Shown here: positions 49,231-61,764 of the stretch, piece by piece
How the letters are laid out: each line of letters starts with the position of its first letter
Position numbering within the stretch: position 1 is the first letter of the stretch
Assembly (NCBI RefSeq): GCF_018320785.1
Contig: NC_054882.1
Coordinates: 28,896,719 to 28,960,718, forward strand
Source: Cheilinus undulatus
Lineage: Eukaryota > Chordata > Actinopteri > Labriformes > Labridae
Length of the DNA: 64,000 bases
Reading direction: 5' to 3'
Notes under the pieces: generated by a model
Seen by the model: only the letters and a program-made list of their open reading frames with translations
The model's database searches: none
What the model was told of the DNA's origin: nothing
Program-made: the position numbers and the translations under genes

Positions 49231-49789
49231 GTGAGCATGGAGGGATCAGAGGATGAAATAAATGGGAAATCCCCATACATCCCTTACTGACATGACACAA
49301 ACCCCGTTCGAGTACATTTTATCACAAAGGTGCAAACCCTAATGTAAACTAGGCCCACAATAGATAACACCTATTAGATTCATACAGCACACATTAAATA
49401 AAGTTAAAGCCCCCCACCCACACATGTGGAAACTCCTTAAAGGCAACAGGAAACCCTGCATATTAAAATACAGCCCTATTTTTTTAACATTAATGTATTT
49501 TATATGTATGTTGTACTAAGAAACACTATGTTTCACTATATTTCTACATTTAAAAACAATCAAAAATATGTAGGCTGTCACTGTTGTACAGCACTTTAGG
49601 TGAGATCTGTCAGAGTGGAAATAAATGCTAAAACTTTCACAATAAAATAAGATTAAACTTCCAGTTAAGGTTAGGGTTAAGGTAAAGGTTAGGCTACCAA
49701 AAGTTAAAAGTCAAAAACCTGACCTGCAAACCAAGTAACAAAACGTTTAATAAAGTTGACAAAACAGTCTGTTTACAGGAAAAAGCCTG

Positions 49790-50520
49790 TTGTCCATGAA
49801 AACACTCTAACACAGATAATGCTAAAGCTAGCGAAGATATTTTAGCTATGTAGAGAACATAGCTATGTCGGTAACATAGTCACATAACTAACATAGCTAC
49901 ATTAGATATGTAGATAATGTAGCTTTGATAGTTATGTAGATGATGTGGCTGCATAGGTAATGTAGCTGCATAACAATCATAGCTTAGGCTAAAGCTAACA
50001 AAGCTATGTAGCTAATGTAGCTAAATAATCAACCTAGCTAAAGAAACTACGTAATGTAGCTATGTAAGTAATGTAGCTACATAACCAACATATTTAAAGC
50101 TTAATCAAACAAAACTACATTAGCTACATTTGATTATGCTGTGACCTGTTTTAGAAGTAGTTTTGCAAACGGTGGCTTGCTTTGGCTTTGTTAGCCTTTA
50201 GCTTTAGCTAATATAGCTACTTAGGCTTATGTAGTAACTAAACTCTGTAGCTAGTTAGGCTATGTTAGCTTTAGCTAAAACTAATGGAGCTAAAGCAAGC
50301 CACCATTTGCATAAATAGTTCTAAAACAGGTGTACACATAATTTAGTCCAAGATTAGACCTCTTTTATTTTTGTTTTGTTAATGTTCTTTTGTCTGTAAC
50401 GTTTGCAATTTGTAGTTATTAAAGGCTGTGTTAGTTTTAGCTAAAGCTAACAGAGCTAAAGTGAGCCACCATTTGTGTAAATAGTTCTAAAACAGGTCTA
50501 TACAATATTTAGTCCGTGAT
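49790..50520 (+). repeat. AGCT-rich degenerate array (repeat family R, copy 1, left part)
   Basis: Many spaced copies of TAGCTA and AGCTAATGTAGCTA occur through this segment. Within it 50143-50217 and 50262-50331 are an inverted pair (ACCTGTTTTAGAAGTAG against CTAAAACAGGT, plus the CAAGCCACC block). About 165 bp starting near 50266 is tandemly duplicated from 50431. Confidence 0.75.
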
Positions 50521-50640
50521 TAGACCTCTTATCATTTTTTTTTGTTTTGTTAATGTTTTTTTTTTGTCTGTAATGTTTGCAATGTAGTCATTAATGAATG
50601 TAATTACCAGGCATGTATCATGAATCAAATTGAATTAAAA

Positions 50641-50800
50641 TCATTTTAAAAAACCTTGTACCAGCATATTATGTCCCTTATGTTCCAACAGAGGCACTGT
50701 CTCACAGTAGTGGTCTGTGAGAGGGGGCGTTTGAGATCTGCGGTCTGCAGCCAGACCCCTTTTCAAATAGTTTCATCATACTTCTTCCCACATCTGTGCA
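50641..50800 (+). repeat. Interspersed repeat family R, copy 1, right part
   Basis: ACCAGCATATTATG followed by CTCACAGTAGTGGTCTGTGA and GAGGGGGCG recurs on the minus strand at 61765-61880 and in a shorter form at 63150-63255. The three copies translate to similar nonsense peptides (LTVVVCERG, LTVVVCQRG), which shows homology rather than coding. Confidence 0.78.
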
Positions 50801-50981
50801 CTTGCCTCTATTTACATTACAGTAATTTCCTTCTTATTTCCCTCTTCAGACGGGTTAAAATGACTGAGAACTACCGCCTGGCAGTTAGATGCCTCAACAA
50901 AGTTTCTGATTTCTGGACAGTAAAAGTACAGTGGTGGGTCAGGAAGAAGGTATTTTCTATGCTACAAATGTTATAAACAAG

Positions 50982-51440
50982 GGCTGACCATGAGGCGGAC
51001 CTTTGGCCTCCAAAATCTAATCAGTTCATCCTTAAATCTTCATGGACATCTGTGTGTAGTTTGAAGAAAATCCTTGTCTTATTGAGGTATCACATTCACG
51101 AGCAAGGGATGAGCACGAGTCATAGGATGCTGACCTTTCACAACCAAAATTTAACCAGTTTTTCTCTGAGTAAGGATGAATATTTGTGTAAAGTTTAAAG
51201 AAACTTCCTCAAAGTTTTTAAGGTTTTGTGTTCACAATCCGTTTTGACTATGGTAGACCTTTGTCATCCAAAATCTATTGAGCTCATCCTTGGGTCAGGG
51301 TAAACAAAGCTTGATGAAAATCTGTCAAAGTGTTTTTGAGATGTCAAGTTCACAAGGATGGTCTGGATGGATGGGCATACAGGTGGACAACCTGAAAACA
51401 TCATGCCTCTGGCCTTGGTTATCACCAGCCTGAGGGCATA
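50982..51440 (+). repeat. Degenerate tandem interspersed repeat, three units of about 115-135 bp
   Basis: Units centre on GGACCTTTGGCCTCCAAAAT, CTGACCTTTCACAACCAAAA and TAGACCTTTGTCATCCAAAA, each followed by a CAGTT- or GAGCTCATCC-like block and a TTTGAAGAAAATCC-like block. The end block GACAACCTGAAAACATCATG then CCTCTGGCC is a common fish repeat terminus. Confidence 0.75.
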
Positions 51441-51449
51441 AAAAGTCTG

Positions 51450-54128
51450 TCACTTCATGGGAAACCAATGCAAAATCACTGCCTAAAGTATGTTGTACAA
51501 CAGCAGCAAACTACATTTGTGTCTATTTTTTTCAAATGAAATCTAGTATATATATTTGTACAAAATACAAACAAGAGTTAATCTAATAAAGTCAACATTT
51601 GCCATGAAATATTTGAAGAGGGCTGTTTCTGCAGCACACTGACACCTACCCTGTGGCAGCATTTTCAGGCATTATAAATAAGTAATTTGCACTTAATGAT
51701 AGGGGTAGTCAATCTTTATATTGATGATCTTGATGGCTTTTTTAGCTCATAAAGGGTTTGTCATATTAATTTCCATCTACTTCACAACCTCTTGAAAACT
51801 TAACACAGAAGCTTCAAGTATAAGACACTCTAAGCCCCTAGTAGAATTTGATATCAAAGCAAAACTATTAAAAAATCGATACAGATTCCATTACTATACT
51901 CTTAATTTTTAAAGCATGAGACATTTAATAAATTTTAGATTTGACAAAATTTCCCACTCTAAAATAAATTGCTATTTACACAGAGGCAAGTTTAACCTCA
52001 AGACAGTCTGGTAATGCTCAAGAAAATGAATCATACTTCTCTTTTGGAAATAATTCAACAGCACTTCTAACTAATGTATAAGCCTGGAGCAATCATCAAG
52101 CAGTTTAAGGCATATTTGTGTGGTAAGGCAGCAGTAATGTGTTTGGTATAGAAGGGCAGCCCTGGGATTGTTGTTTTTGTTGCTACTGCTATAATAGAGG
52201 CACCCAAGACATATGCCCTTAACACATAAAAAGGCCTGATTAGAAATAGCACAACCTCACAGGGCAGCGGTAACATCATCAGCAGCAGAGGCAGACATTT
52301 TTATCCAAGGTCTGTAACCTCTCTACCGTGGAGACTGCCTCCTGCAACAACTGGCCTTCAGATATAAAAATAGAGGGGGCGAAACCACAAAGGCATCAAA
52401 AAACTATCAGCCCTGTGAGATTAGAGAGCTGGAAGGTTTTAATGCCAGATATTCTGAGAGCAAAGACTGATATACAAAATGAGTTTTCTCCATGACAACC
52501 TCAGGGTCAGAGAGAAAACAAAAGACTTCTATTTGCAAAGTAATTGGCAACACCCAGACAGAATAACTGATAACAAGGTTACTGAGCTTGCACAGTGGGG
52601 CTGTGGCGTTGCTCTGTTTGTAGTTAACAAATAAGGGCTACTGAGGTAAAATATTATCATAGGGTTACGTCTGATTGTTAGTTACCACAATAAAAAACAT
52701 CACGTCAGATAATATTTGGGATTGTAGCTGAGGAGCAACTCCAGCCTGAGATCAGCCTGTCTATTTTTGTAGGAACAGATAACATAGTGATACATGGTTG
52801 TGCAACAGTGAACGTGGGCGTTAGAAGAGAGAAAAAGCCTTGACCCTCTCTGTTCAGAAGTAGGAGAAATGAGCAACGAAAATCCCGGAAGAGCTGTATA
52901 AGACTCAGATCCTGCGGCCCCTCGGGCACATTGCTAGTCCCAGCATGCACTGATGGCTGCACACAAGGAGAGTGGAGAGCAAGGTTAGCTTGAGATGGGA
53001 GAAAACCCATGCTGACACTTTTGACCAATCTACAGAGAGATTCCCACAATGTTAATGTGTATTTCACAGGAGCAGTCATTAAAATGATGAATTTTGGAAG
53101 GATAAGGACTCCCACAAAATCTTAGAAAAAAGTTCAAATGATGCAAGCAAGGCTGGTCAATAAACGTTTATGAATATGTTAATACAAATAGCAGAGGTAC
53201 AAACAAATAGTGACACATGTATAAAGCTTTTTGTGTGTTTTAAATATCTTTAAGTGAGAAACAAAGATGCATTAGGGGAAACAAAAATCTCTCCTTATGA
53301 TAACAACTCTTACATCCCTTTTTGAATAGAAACCTGGCCAGCCAGAGCTTCTCATCGAGCCTTCTCCAACTGTTTCAGTCATTATTTCACCTCTTTAACC
53401 CCTAATTATCCAAAAGCTTGTCCAATAGCAAAATAGCTTGATTCCATACAAACGATGACACTTTCTCTGACCCCAGAACTCATACACATGTAATCCTGAG
53501 TTGTCGAACTTCATATTTACAACTCTGGCCTTTACAGATTATCTAAGATCAGGCTTAAACCTAAACCTGACCTTGATATTACTTTAATGTAACAGATTTA
53601 AAACCCCATCATTACCTTAGTCGTACTTCTTTTCAACACTGATTTAAATACTGCAGTCCTTTACAGTCACCTTTGATGGCACTAACACTGGAGAGAAATG
53701 TATTAACCATGTTACAGACAACAAAATACTTTATAGGAGGGGGAATTAGAGACTTTTCAGTGTTTTTAAACAATTATATCCTTAACAAGTACAGTATTTC
53801 CTTTCATTGGTCTGTAGGGCTTGTTTTCGCAGTAAAACATCATGATAGAGTGGTTATATGGATGTGGTTTTGTGGTAGTAAACATTAAAAAACATCATCA
53901 GAAAACTGTGGAAAAATTTTGATGCACTTCTGGTTTCAAACAGGCATTAAGTTTCTCTGATTGATCCCAAATGTTCCATGGAGTGTAACAACAAAACTCC
54001 TCCCGAGCAGCACTTTTGTTCAAACCTAAAAAAAACAAAAAACAAAGAGAATACATGTAAGATTTCTTTTAAAGAAAGAATTTAAATTCTATGTTAGCAC
54101 AGAAAAAAGTTACCTACTTGCTTTTGTG
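51450..54128. other. kbtbd11-arhgef10 intergenic part, nothing named
   Basis: No exon or known repeat is recognised. The arhgef10 3' UTR must extend into the right end of this stretch from 54128 downward; I found no unambiguous AATAAA close to the stop codon. Confidence 0.5.
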
Positions 54129-54631
54129 TCACATGTTGAGTAAAGGTATCTGCCAGATCATGATGGTAGACGTGGTGTCCTCATGCCGAGACTGTTTGGT
54201 CTTTTTGTTAACCTTTCGGTGGCCCAAACCTCCAGACACCACCAGCAGGGAGCTGACGTCCACTTTGCTGGACCGACGACTCCGCTGGTGATGAGCGGGG
54301 TCATGGAGCATGTCATAAAGGGCCCCATCCTCTGGTCCGTGCTCCAACGAGCCTTGGGATGGGGCTAAGGAGCCGCAGGAGGAGGACAGGGAGTCCTGGA
54401 GAGCCATGGTGGTACAGCCCGCCTCTCCTAGCCACACACCTCGTCCCTGAGGAGGAGTCAGGGCAGATTCCGAAGGGGGGTGGCTGTTCTCCCCATCCTC
54501 TGTCTCTGTTGCTTGGACTGAAGTGGGAGGGTTGGAAGACTGAAGGCCAGAGAGCCGGTTGCACACTGCTGCAGCCACAGTGAGAAACTTCACTGGTCCG
54601 TTGTGAGCATGTAAAGACACCATACCCCGAC
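54129..54631 (-). CDS. arhgef10: Rho guanine nucleotide exchange factor 10, last coding exon
   Basis: This is the C-terminal exon of a RhoGEF of the ARHGEF10 type, which activates Rho GTPases; ARHGEF10 is linked to myelination in humans (established knowledge). The acceptor AG lies at 54632-54633. The first codon is completed by the G from the previous exon, giving GRGMVSLHAHNGPVKFLTVA. A divergent Ser-rich linker follows (SSSCGSLAPSQGSLEHGPED), then a last propeller-like strand (SSLLVVSGGLGHRK) and the terminus TIMIWQIPLLNM before TGA at 54131-54129. The terminal WQIPLL motif and the SLEH..ED segment match ARHGEF10 better than its paralogue ARHGEF10L. The catalytic DH domain is not in this window. 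The phase is consistent with the upstream exon. Confidence 0.9.
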
Positions 54632-55053
54632 CTGAAACACAGACAGTAAATTATTCACCCGGGGATTCTGAAACGCTTTAAGTAATGGTTCTCAATTGAT
54701 GGGATGGGACCCAAAATACGGTCGCAGAGCTGTTTTCAGGGGGTTGGCCAGTGCCTGGAAAAAGCTCAATCAGATAGTTTATGATGTGTTTTTAAATGAA
54801 TTGTTCTGTTTTTAATTGACTAACTAACTGGTGAACTCACTAACTTCCCAACAAAGAAAAAAGTAACTAACTCACTAACCAACTTAGCTTCTATCTGACT
54901 TACTCAGCCTCTTGGTTTGAAAAATCAAGCAGATTAAAGACTCCATAGAAGATTTTTAATTCCTTTTAGAAGAAATGTAGTACTTTGTTTAATCCAAACA
55001 CCATAAAAGTTAATATAGCAAACTGAGAAAAGATATACAGGTTCTTATGTTAC
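54632..55053 (-). other. arhgef10: arhgef10 last intron
   Basis: This 422-bp GT-AG intron has its donor (GTAACA) directly after CACAG at 55054 and its acceptor TTTCAG at 54633-54632. It is a phase 1 intron. It contains a hAT-like repeat end at 54680-54780. Confidence 0.88.
54680..54780 (+). mobile_element. Partial hAT-like repeat end in the arhgef10 intron
   Basis: ATGGTTCTCAATTGATGGGA followed by GGGACCCAAAA and a GTCGCAGAGCTGTTTTCAG block matches the repeat end type at 41158. The other end is not evident. Confidence 0.55.
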
Positions 55054-55176
55054 CTGTGACTTTGGGGATCCCCTGCAGTCTGGGGACAGAGAGGGCCACA
55101 GTCACCCCTAGGTTGGTCCCTACCAGCAGAAGACCATGACAGACCAGCAGACTGCTCACTGACACTCTCTGGTTCC
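55054..55176 (-). CDS. arhgef10: Rho guanine nucleotide exchange factor 10, penultimate coding exon
   Basis: A 123-bp exon bounded by the acceptor CCACACAG (55177-55178 on the complement) and a GT donor at 55053-55052. Its translation contains NQRVSVSSLLVCHGLLLVGT followed by NLGVTVALSVPRLQGIPKVT, a highly conserved beta-propeller segment of ARHGEF10 and ARHGEF10L. The NLGVTVAL and RLQGIPKVTGRGMVS wording favours ARHGEF10. Both flanking introns are phase 1, so the exon is symmetric. The preceding exon was not found between here and the window end, so the upstream intron must exceed about 8.8 kb. Confidence 0.9.
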
Positions 55177-57173
55177 CTGTGTGGAAAAACAGCATAGTGG
55201 TGGTGTGATCATGCAGAAGTTAGATTACAGTACAGTATAATACAGGTACAGTAACACCTCAGGTAATTCACAGTTGAAGATCCAAAGTGCTCCTGCAAAC
55301 TAGAGCTCACTGTGAAACCAGAAAAAGCACAGTTAATGGACCAATTGAACACAGTGTGTAGGAGGATAGGAGGGAGTGTTTCTTTTTAGTGAGTAGGGGT
55401 ATTTCTACCGCAACAATGTTCAGCGCTATTTGTCTCCAGGGCAACGTAAAGAGGAGCCTGAATAAAAGCAGCTCTTTTCAAGTGTCTGAGCACAGAAAAA
55501 TGCCCCATTATGCGTACTTTTAGTCAAACAAACAAACACAAAGTGTTATGTAACAGAATGAGTGAAGCGTAATGCTGTAATTAAGCAAGGAGTTCTGCCT
55601 CTGTTGAAGCAACAACAGGACAATCAGAGGTGACCTTTTTCTTTCCCTCCCAGTCAGAATAATCACCGTGATGCCATTCTGCACTGTAAAAGCTCTGATT
55701 GTTGAGTTAAAAGCACCTTTCAACAAGGATGCAATAAAATCAGGCCTGCTGACATCTTGCTGTGTTAGGTGACTTATTATGTGGAGTTTGGCACTAAGAC
55801 TCAGACGACTCCACATAGGAGCTTCGTCAGGAATAAACTGTGCAACAAATGGTATCTGGTGACACATTTTTATGACTGCTAGAAGAATCTGGGGTTTTTG
55901 CAAAAACAGGCTTTTTAGGCCTGCTATGTGGGAGGTGAGACTGTCATGAATCATTACTGCTCTAACAGCTTGACTTGAATTTCCTCCCTTAAAGTAATCC
56001 TCTTGGGCTTAGAAAAAATTACTGCCAGTCTCTCTGCCTGGCCCCCCTCACTCGAATTGACCCCGTGTATGGGGCACACACACACCAGACTGCCACACTT
56101 CCAGGAATCATGCCAGATAAGCAGGCAGGTACAGTTAAAGAGTGGCCCTTCATTCCTGCCCACATGTGCTTCTAATGAGGGCCCAGAGTTAGTAGAAACA
56201 CACAGTCTGCCAGTCGGGGGCCTTGCTCAACTTCCTCCTTTCATAATATTTGGAGTTCCCCACCCAGAGGGTGAACTAAAATAAACCCCGAGTGAATGTC
56301 AACAGGGCCCAGCTCTAGGCCTGATCCTACACCCGAGTAACACTTTGATCTGCACTTAGTCCTGACAACCAACAGCAGGAGGGAGGGGCTAATCCCAAAC
56401 ACTACAATAATACGCAGTGTCAGCTGTTCAATAGGACTACAAAATAACTCAGATCAGCACAATGTGAAAAATGAGCGTTTCAGTTACCATATCAGGAATA
56501 CACATTACCTCATATTTTATCAAAGGCATTAATATAATCACAAGGTTTTGTAGTTCCATGTCCGTGAATGAAATTAGCAGTAGTGATATTGCTAGGTGAA
56601 TATTTTCCCATCCGATTAAATGCAAAATACAATTGTGTCTGTAGGTTTTCAGTTATCAGGTCATGGTTTTCCAACACTGATCAAGTGGCAACTGGACTGG
56701 TTACAACTTCTTGAAGATGTTCCCCTCTTCTACAAAAGGCTTCTTTAGAACTTAAGATTGTTGATAAATAGTTTAACCAATGTGTGATTCTGGCGCAGAC
56801 AACAAAAGGATCCCAGTTTGACTGTTTGGCCGGCTATCATGGCTAGTGGCTTTTGAGTAAGTCTTAAGGTAGAGCAGATCTTTGGCTAGATGTTAGTGCT
56901 ATTAACCAAGTTGATATAAAACATGTGCATACTGTAGTCTGAGTAATGTCACTAACTGGTTTCTGAAGCAGCATTTTGAAATCTATTAATGGTAGCCTCC
57001 ATATTGGAAAAGCTGTCTCAATCAAGAAACAAGAACAGAGGTGGCGCTGTGGCCTCAAGCCTCCTCGAAAACACTGTTGATTATACACACTGTATGCAGA
57101 ACTCTTAGGTTGAAAAAGTCAAATAAAAGAGTTAACTGCAGGATTTTTGCACCTCTCTATCAGCTTCAATTTT

Positions 57174-58110
57174 CAATTTCTGAGGTCAGGTATGGGAGCG
57201 TATGCTGGTCTTTGCCCCATCAACCGTAGTTCTGTACTGCTCTGGCTTTCTGATGGCCATCCTCCAGGTGTTCCCCAGGCCCATGCCTCAACTCTCGAGG
57301 TATCCTTCCAGCTGCCCCATCTACGATGCACACAGTCACCCTGGACCAGCCCATTGGGTCCTGGGCACCCTACATACAATGAGCTGCATCAGGCTGGGAA
57401 AGCATGTCAGGTGCCAGTAAGAGTGCAGCTTCTGTTCCTGTATCAGGCAGCTGACCCTTCCCATCCCTGCTCACCACACATGGTCTTGCCAAAAATACCC
57501 AACGATGCGCTGAGAGAAGCTGTCACAAAGAAGCCAGTCAGTGCCTCTGGCCATCAGTCAACATCCAGGCCTCACAACAGAGTATAGTAAGACCAGAAGG
57601 ACCACGGACCAACAGACTCAGACTTCTGTCCACACGCAGATACCAGGCACGCCACACTGTCTTGCTCAGTGAACCCAATGCCCAAGTCCAAGTCTGGGGT
57701 TGATCTCAGCCATGCAGTCATTGGATCAATAGAATACACTGCCAAGGTAGGTGAACTGCTTCAAAACTACCACAAATTCACCATCCACAGACACAGATTT
57801 GATGGCAGCATCCAAGGCATCCTCAAAAGCCTCGATCTTTGTTTTGGCTCAGGAGACTTGCAATCCCATTGCTTCAGCCTCCTCACACAGCAAGTCAAGA
57901 GCCCTAACAAGGACATCGGCAGTCTGTGCAAAGGATCACAACATCATCAGCAAAGTCCAGATCAGTGATCTGGAATTCGCCAAAGGACACTCAACAGTTT
58001 GCTGCCCCTGTTACCCGCCCAAGTATCCAGTCCATACGGGTACTAAGGAGTGTTAAGGCTAGGACACACCCCTGCCTCACTCCAGAATCAACTGGGAAGA
58101 AGTCAGAGAT
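57174..58110 (-). pseudogene. 5'-truncated non-LTR retrotransposon (LINE) reverse transcriptase remnant
   Basis: Reading the minus strand downward from about 58105 gives DFFPVDSGVRQGCVLALTLL, the conserved RT block with the GVRQGC signature. After one stop follows QITDLDFADDVVIL, the FADD catalytic box. A frame change leads to LLCEEAEAMGLQVS and KTKIEAFEDALDAAI, and the last part ends GQRPAYAPIPDLRN. The copy has several stops and frame changes, is missing its 5' half, and is dead. It lies in the arhgef10 intron in the same orientation as the gene. The RT motifs are decisive for a LINE; the clade is not determined. Confidence 0.88.
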
Positions 58111-61100
58111 TAAGCTATCATACTTTATTTTGAGGTTGCCACTTGAAGGCAATGTGCTAAGAATGGCAATATGTAGATGCCAATCTCAAGCAAGAACAAC
58201 GTTGACATTTTTACTTAGATTCACATAGTAAACATGTTAATATTTGCTTGTTATGAGGATTGGAACAACCAAATTCTAGTAATACACTCCGAGGGTAAAT
58301 CAGAAGTCTGTAAGACTTGGCAATGAATTAAAAAAAGACAACAAATGTCAACACGAATATAACACTGGAACTCTGCAAAAAATTAGGGAATGGCCAACAT
58401 CATCCAACAAGCAATGCTAAACCATAGTGCCAAACTGAATAGACCTTAAGATTATTTCCTGAGTCAGAGAGAACATTTCCCACATTAGAAGTCAAACATG
58501 TCTCAAAACGACTGCATACTGTACACCTCACTCATGATGAGTAATTGTTACTTACTCAACCAAGAAACAGACATGATTTATGCAAGTTTTAACAGGAGCT
58601 TTGTGACATTCTTCATTTTTCAGTCCTATCATGTCAACTTAATCCTCTGCTATAGTGGATGCTCACTCATTAATAGGTGTTTTATCCATATGGGATGTGT
58701 AAAACACTGTTGGCAGTTTAACAAAGCAGAGCTGGAGGTGTTATTTACTGACCCCCCTTGATGTTTGTCTCCCATTAAGCCATGCATGGCTGCATATTTA
58801 GGTCACAGAGCAGCAGACAAAGGCAGACTAGACCCTCAGCACTGCAGCCAGCCAGCTACCCAGCATCCTCTGAGAAATCATCACAGCACAGGCTGCTTGA
58901 TGGAAGGCCTCTTTTCTCTGAAGTGCCACCAAGGAACTTTTTCTGCACTTGAACTAAATATACACATCTTACATCCATAATGTCAAGCCATATTCAGACT
59001 GGGAATAGAGAAAGACATCACCTTTTACTCCACAAGGCAGAAATTATTACCAGCGCTGCAACTAATAACACCAAATTATTCTCTAACAAGAGGCAGATAG
59101 GATACTGCTATGAGTGAGAAAATGACTGCTATTACTGCACATTAGCCCACTGTCTAAAATGCTTGGACTTAGCAGAATTGCTCCAACGTGCATGAACATG
59201 AGAACCCCACCTAAAGCACCACCTGAGTTTCAACACAGCACTATTCACAGAGGCATTAACACTGAGGACGACGCCCCATGTCTCCCTTTGTTAGTCTGAT
59301 TGTGTTCTTTGTGGACAAGCCTAAATGGAATCAGGATGTGAAATGTAATATCCCCCATAATGCTATGGACTTCCTGGAGAAAAGGCTTATCATGAAACCA
59401 GAGATCAAATATCATAACATTGTCATTTCTAGTCATTTTCAGATAAAATTTTATGTTTCAACTCAGTGCAGCACAATCCCACTGATTGCGTACAGTCTGT
59501 CCTGTCCAAACTGTTTGGCTGGCAATTTCAATTACATCAGTGTTTGTGCAGAAACAGCACATTTTTTGGTCTCATTTTGTTCCACAACAGAGGCCAGCAG
59601 CAATAAACCCGGCAGTGGAGTGATCTAGAAATGCACAGATCACAAAAGACTACAAAAAAGAGGAGCACACAGGTTCACACTGGGAATACTTTATTGAAAT
59701 ATCAAAATCCTAGCCTTGCTGGTGACTGGCACTCCTCTGAATGAATGGTGTTATCAAAGGAAGTGTGCTCTTAATGGTGAGGCCCAGAGGATGAAAAGCT
59801 CTCATGTGTTGTGGTCTATCTCAGAACCAGCTTCCTTTGTGGTTGCATGGATTCTATTAACTAATATAGGCAGAGAGGTCCCAAAGCAGGCGTCTTTATC
59901 ATTTACATCTGTCTGACAAAGAGGCCTTCCATTTGTAACTATAAACAGCAGGTATCAGAGAAAGATTCTCCCACAATATCAAGTTAGGACTTGATACTCA
60001 AGTGCTGGTCATTTCCTACATCTTTTACTGCAAAAATAACTCTGTTAGTGCTGTTCATAAATCCTGTGTTGCTGCAGTTAGAGGCATAGAGCTGCAGAGA
60101 GGCTGTAAATCATTGTGCCAAACTGAACAACTTGTAGCCATGGAAACAACAAGCTGTGAGTGGATGCTGTAGTTTGTTGCAGTGCCAGCAGCTATGAACA
60201 TTTAAAACCCTCTCCTTTGAGCGTAACATGAGCTAGTACAAAGGACTCGACTTTCTGATAATTTATAAAAGTACAAGATAAAAAGAGTAAGCCTGATTTC
60301 CACACACAAAAGCTAAGCCACTCTGATGCCTCTCTGAATGTTATTACTAGCTCGTGGCACTAGTAGAAAAGTCCCTCTGAAGACTAAATGTGCATGCCGT
60401 CTGGGCAGAGCTGAGCTAATGACAGCACTGCTAATGATGCCAAAGATGAGATAGCGCAGAACAACTGCAGGCGAGTCATTAACTGCAGACCCCGACACAC
60501 ATGCACATTAAACCACGGCTGTCATCACAAAACAAAACTCACATCAAAACCTCATTTGAGTATTGAAACTCTGCACGATCCAGCTTCAAGAGGAAGGCAA
60601 GACGTCTACTGTCAAAAACACTCATGTAAAACTTCAAGAGAACATTTCTCCTGGAAGTGCACGCTAAACTAGAGCTGTCTGCATGACTCAGCGTGAAGGA
60701 AAAAGAGGTTTTAAGCAACGGCGATGGGACTGAACAAATCCTGACTTCTTTCCAACAGAAGCCATCTCTGCACCACTACGATGGCTTTTTTTGGGGGCTG
60801 AGTTTTTGGGTCAAGCTGATGTAACACAGCAGATTACAAGATACAAAGCAGCAGGCCACTCTGATGACTGGCTGGGGACGACTGCCTTCCGCAAAAGTAA
60901 TTTCATTTGACCCCAACATCCTTGGTGACAGTGCTTGGCTGTGATGTGCACAGCAGGGAAAATCTACAATATCTACAATACCTACCTCCTTAGCAAAAAA
61001 CTAATGCCAAACAGTGTTCTCTTACAAATCGATACACTTCCTTTGTTTTGGAGATGCACTTTATCATTAACTCCTAAATTTTCAAAGCCTCAAGAACAAA

Positions 61101-61764
61101 CCTTTCTCTCTACAATCAGATCTTATCTGTTGTTTAATTGCCTGTGAAATATGGCCCATTTGTCATGCCTTTGACTCTGGTCTGCACATATTACAGCCTG
61201 GTAATGGCAGGTTTGCATGTGCAGTTAGACAGTCACAGATCAAAGGTAAACATTCAAAGTGGAGTGATGAAAGTCAAGGAAAGTGCCCCTGTTCTCATTA
61301 GAAACCCCACAGCCATTACCAGACTGGTATTAGATCTGTCAAATGAAACAACAAATCACCTCTTAATTCTATTTTATAGTGAAATTAAGTATGTTATATC
61401 TGACCTATAGTCGTGTCTTAATAAAGTAGATAGCAGTACAAAAAAACAGGAAAATGAGCAGTACTCTTTGCTGTTGGAAAGATGCACCTCTTTCAGAAAA
61501 CTGCAAAAACCTTATAATGCACGATTCATCTAGACCTGTCCAGCCCTACCTGGGCCACCAGAGCCAGAATCAAATCCAGAACCTTAGGACACTGGCCGTC
61601 CTGAGAGCAACCCTACCCACAGAAATGGCTTGGCCCCTGAATAGCTCTGTAAATGGTCCCTCTTTAGATGCACTGAATAATATCAGCCCATGCACACTGG
61701 TTCTTTAGCGCTACTGCTCTCTCCCCTGGTTAACATCTGCTCCCTGGGCCTGGCTGGAGCAGAC

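Noticed and set aside
55520-55954. 144-codon minus-strand frame upstream of the arhgef10 exons, tested as a missing exon
   Set aside because: It lacks arhgef10-like propeller sequence and suitable splice signals in the needed phase; it is probably chance in intron DNA.
56003-56284. Plus-strand 93-codon frame in the arhgef10 intron
   Set aside because: Pro/Leu-rich without features, opposite to the gene, and no supporting signals.
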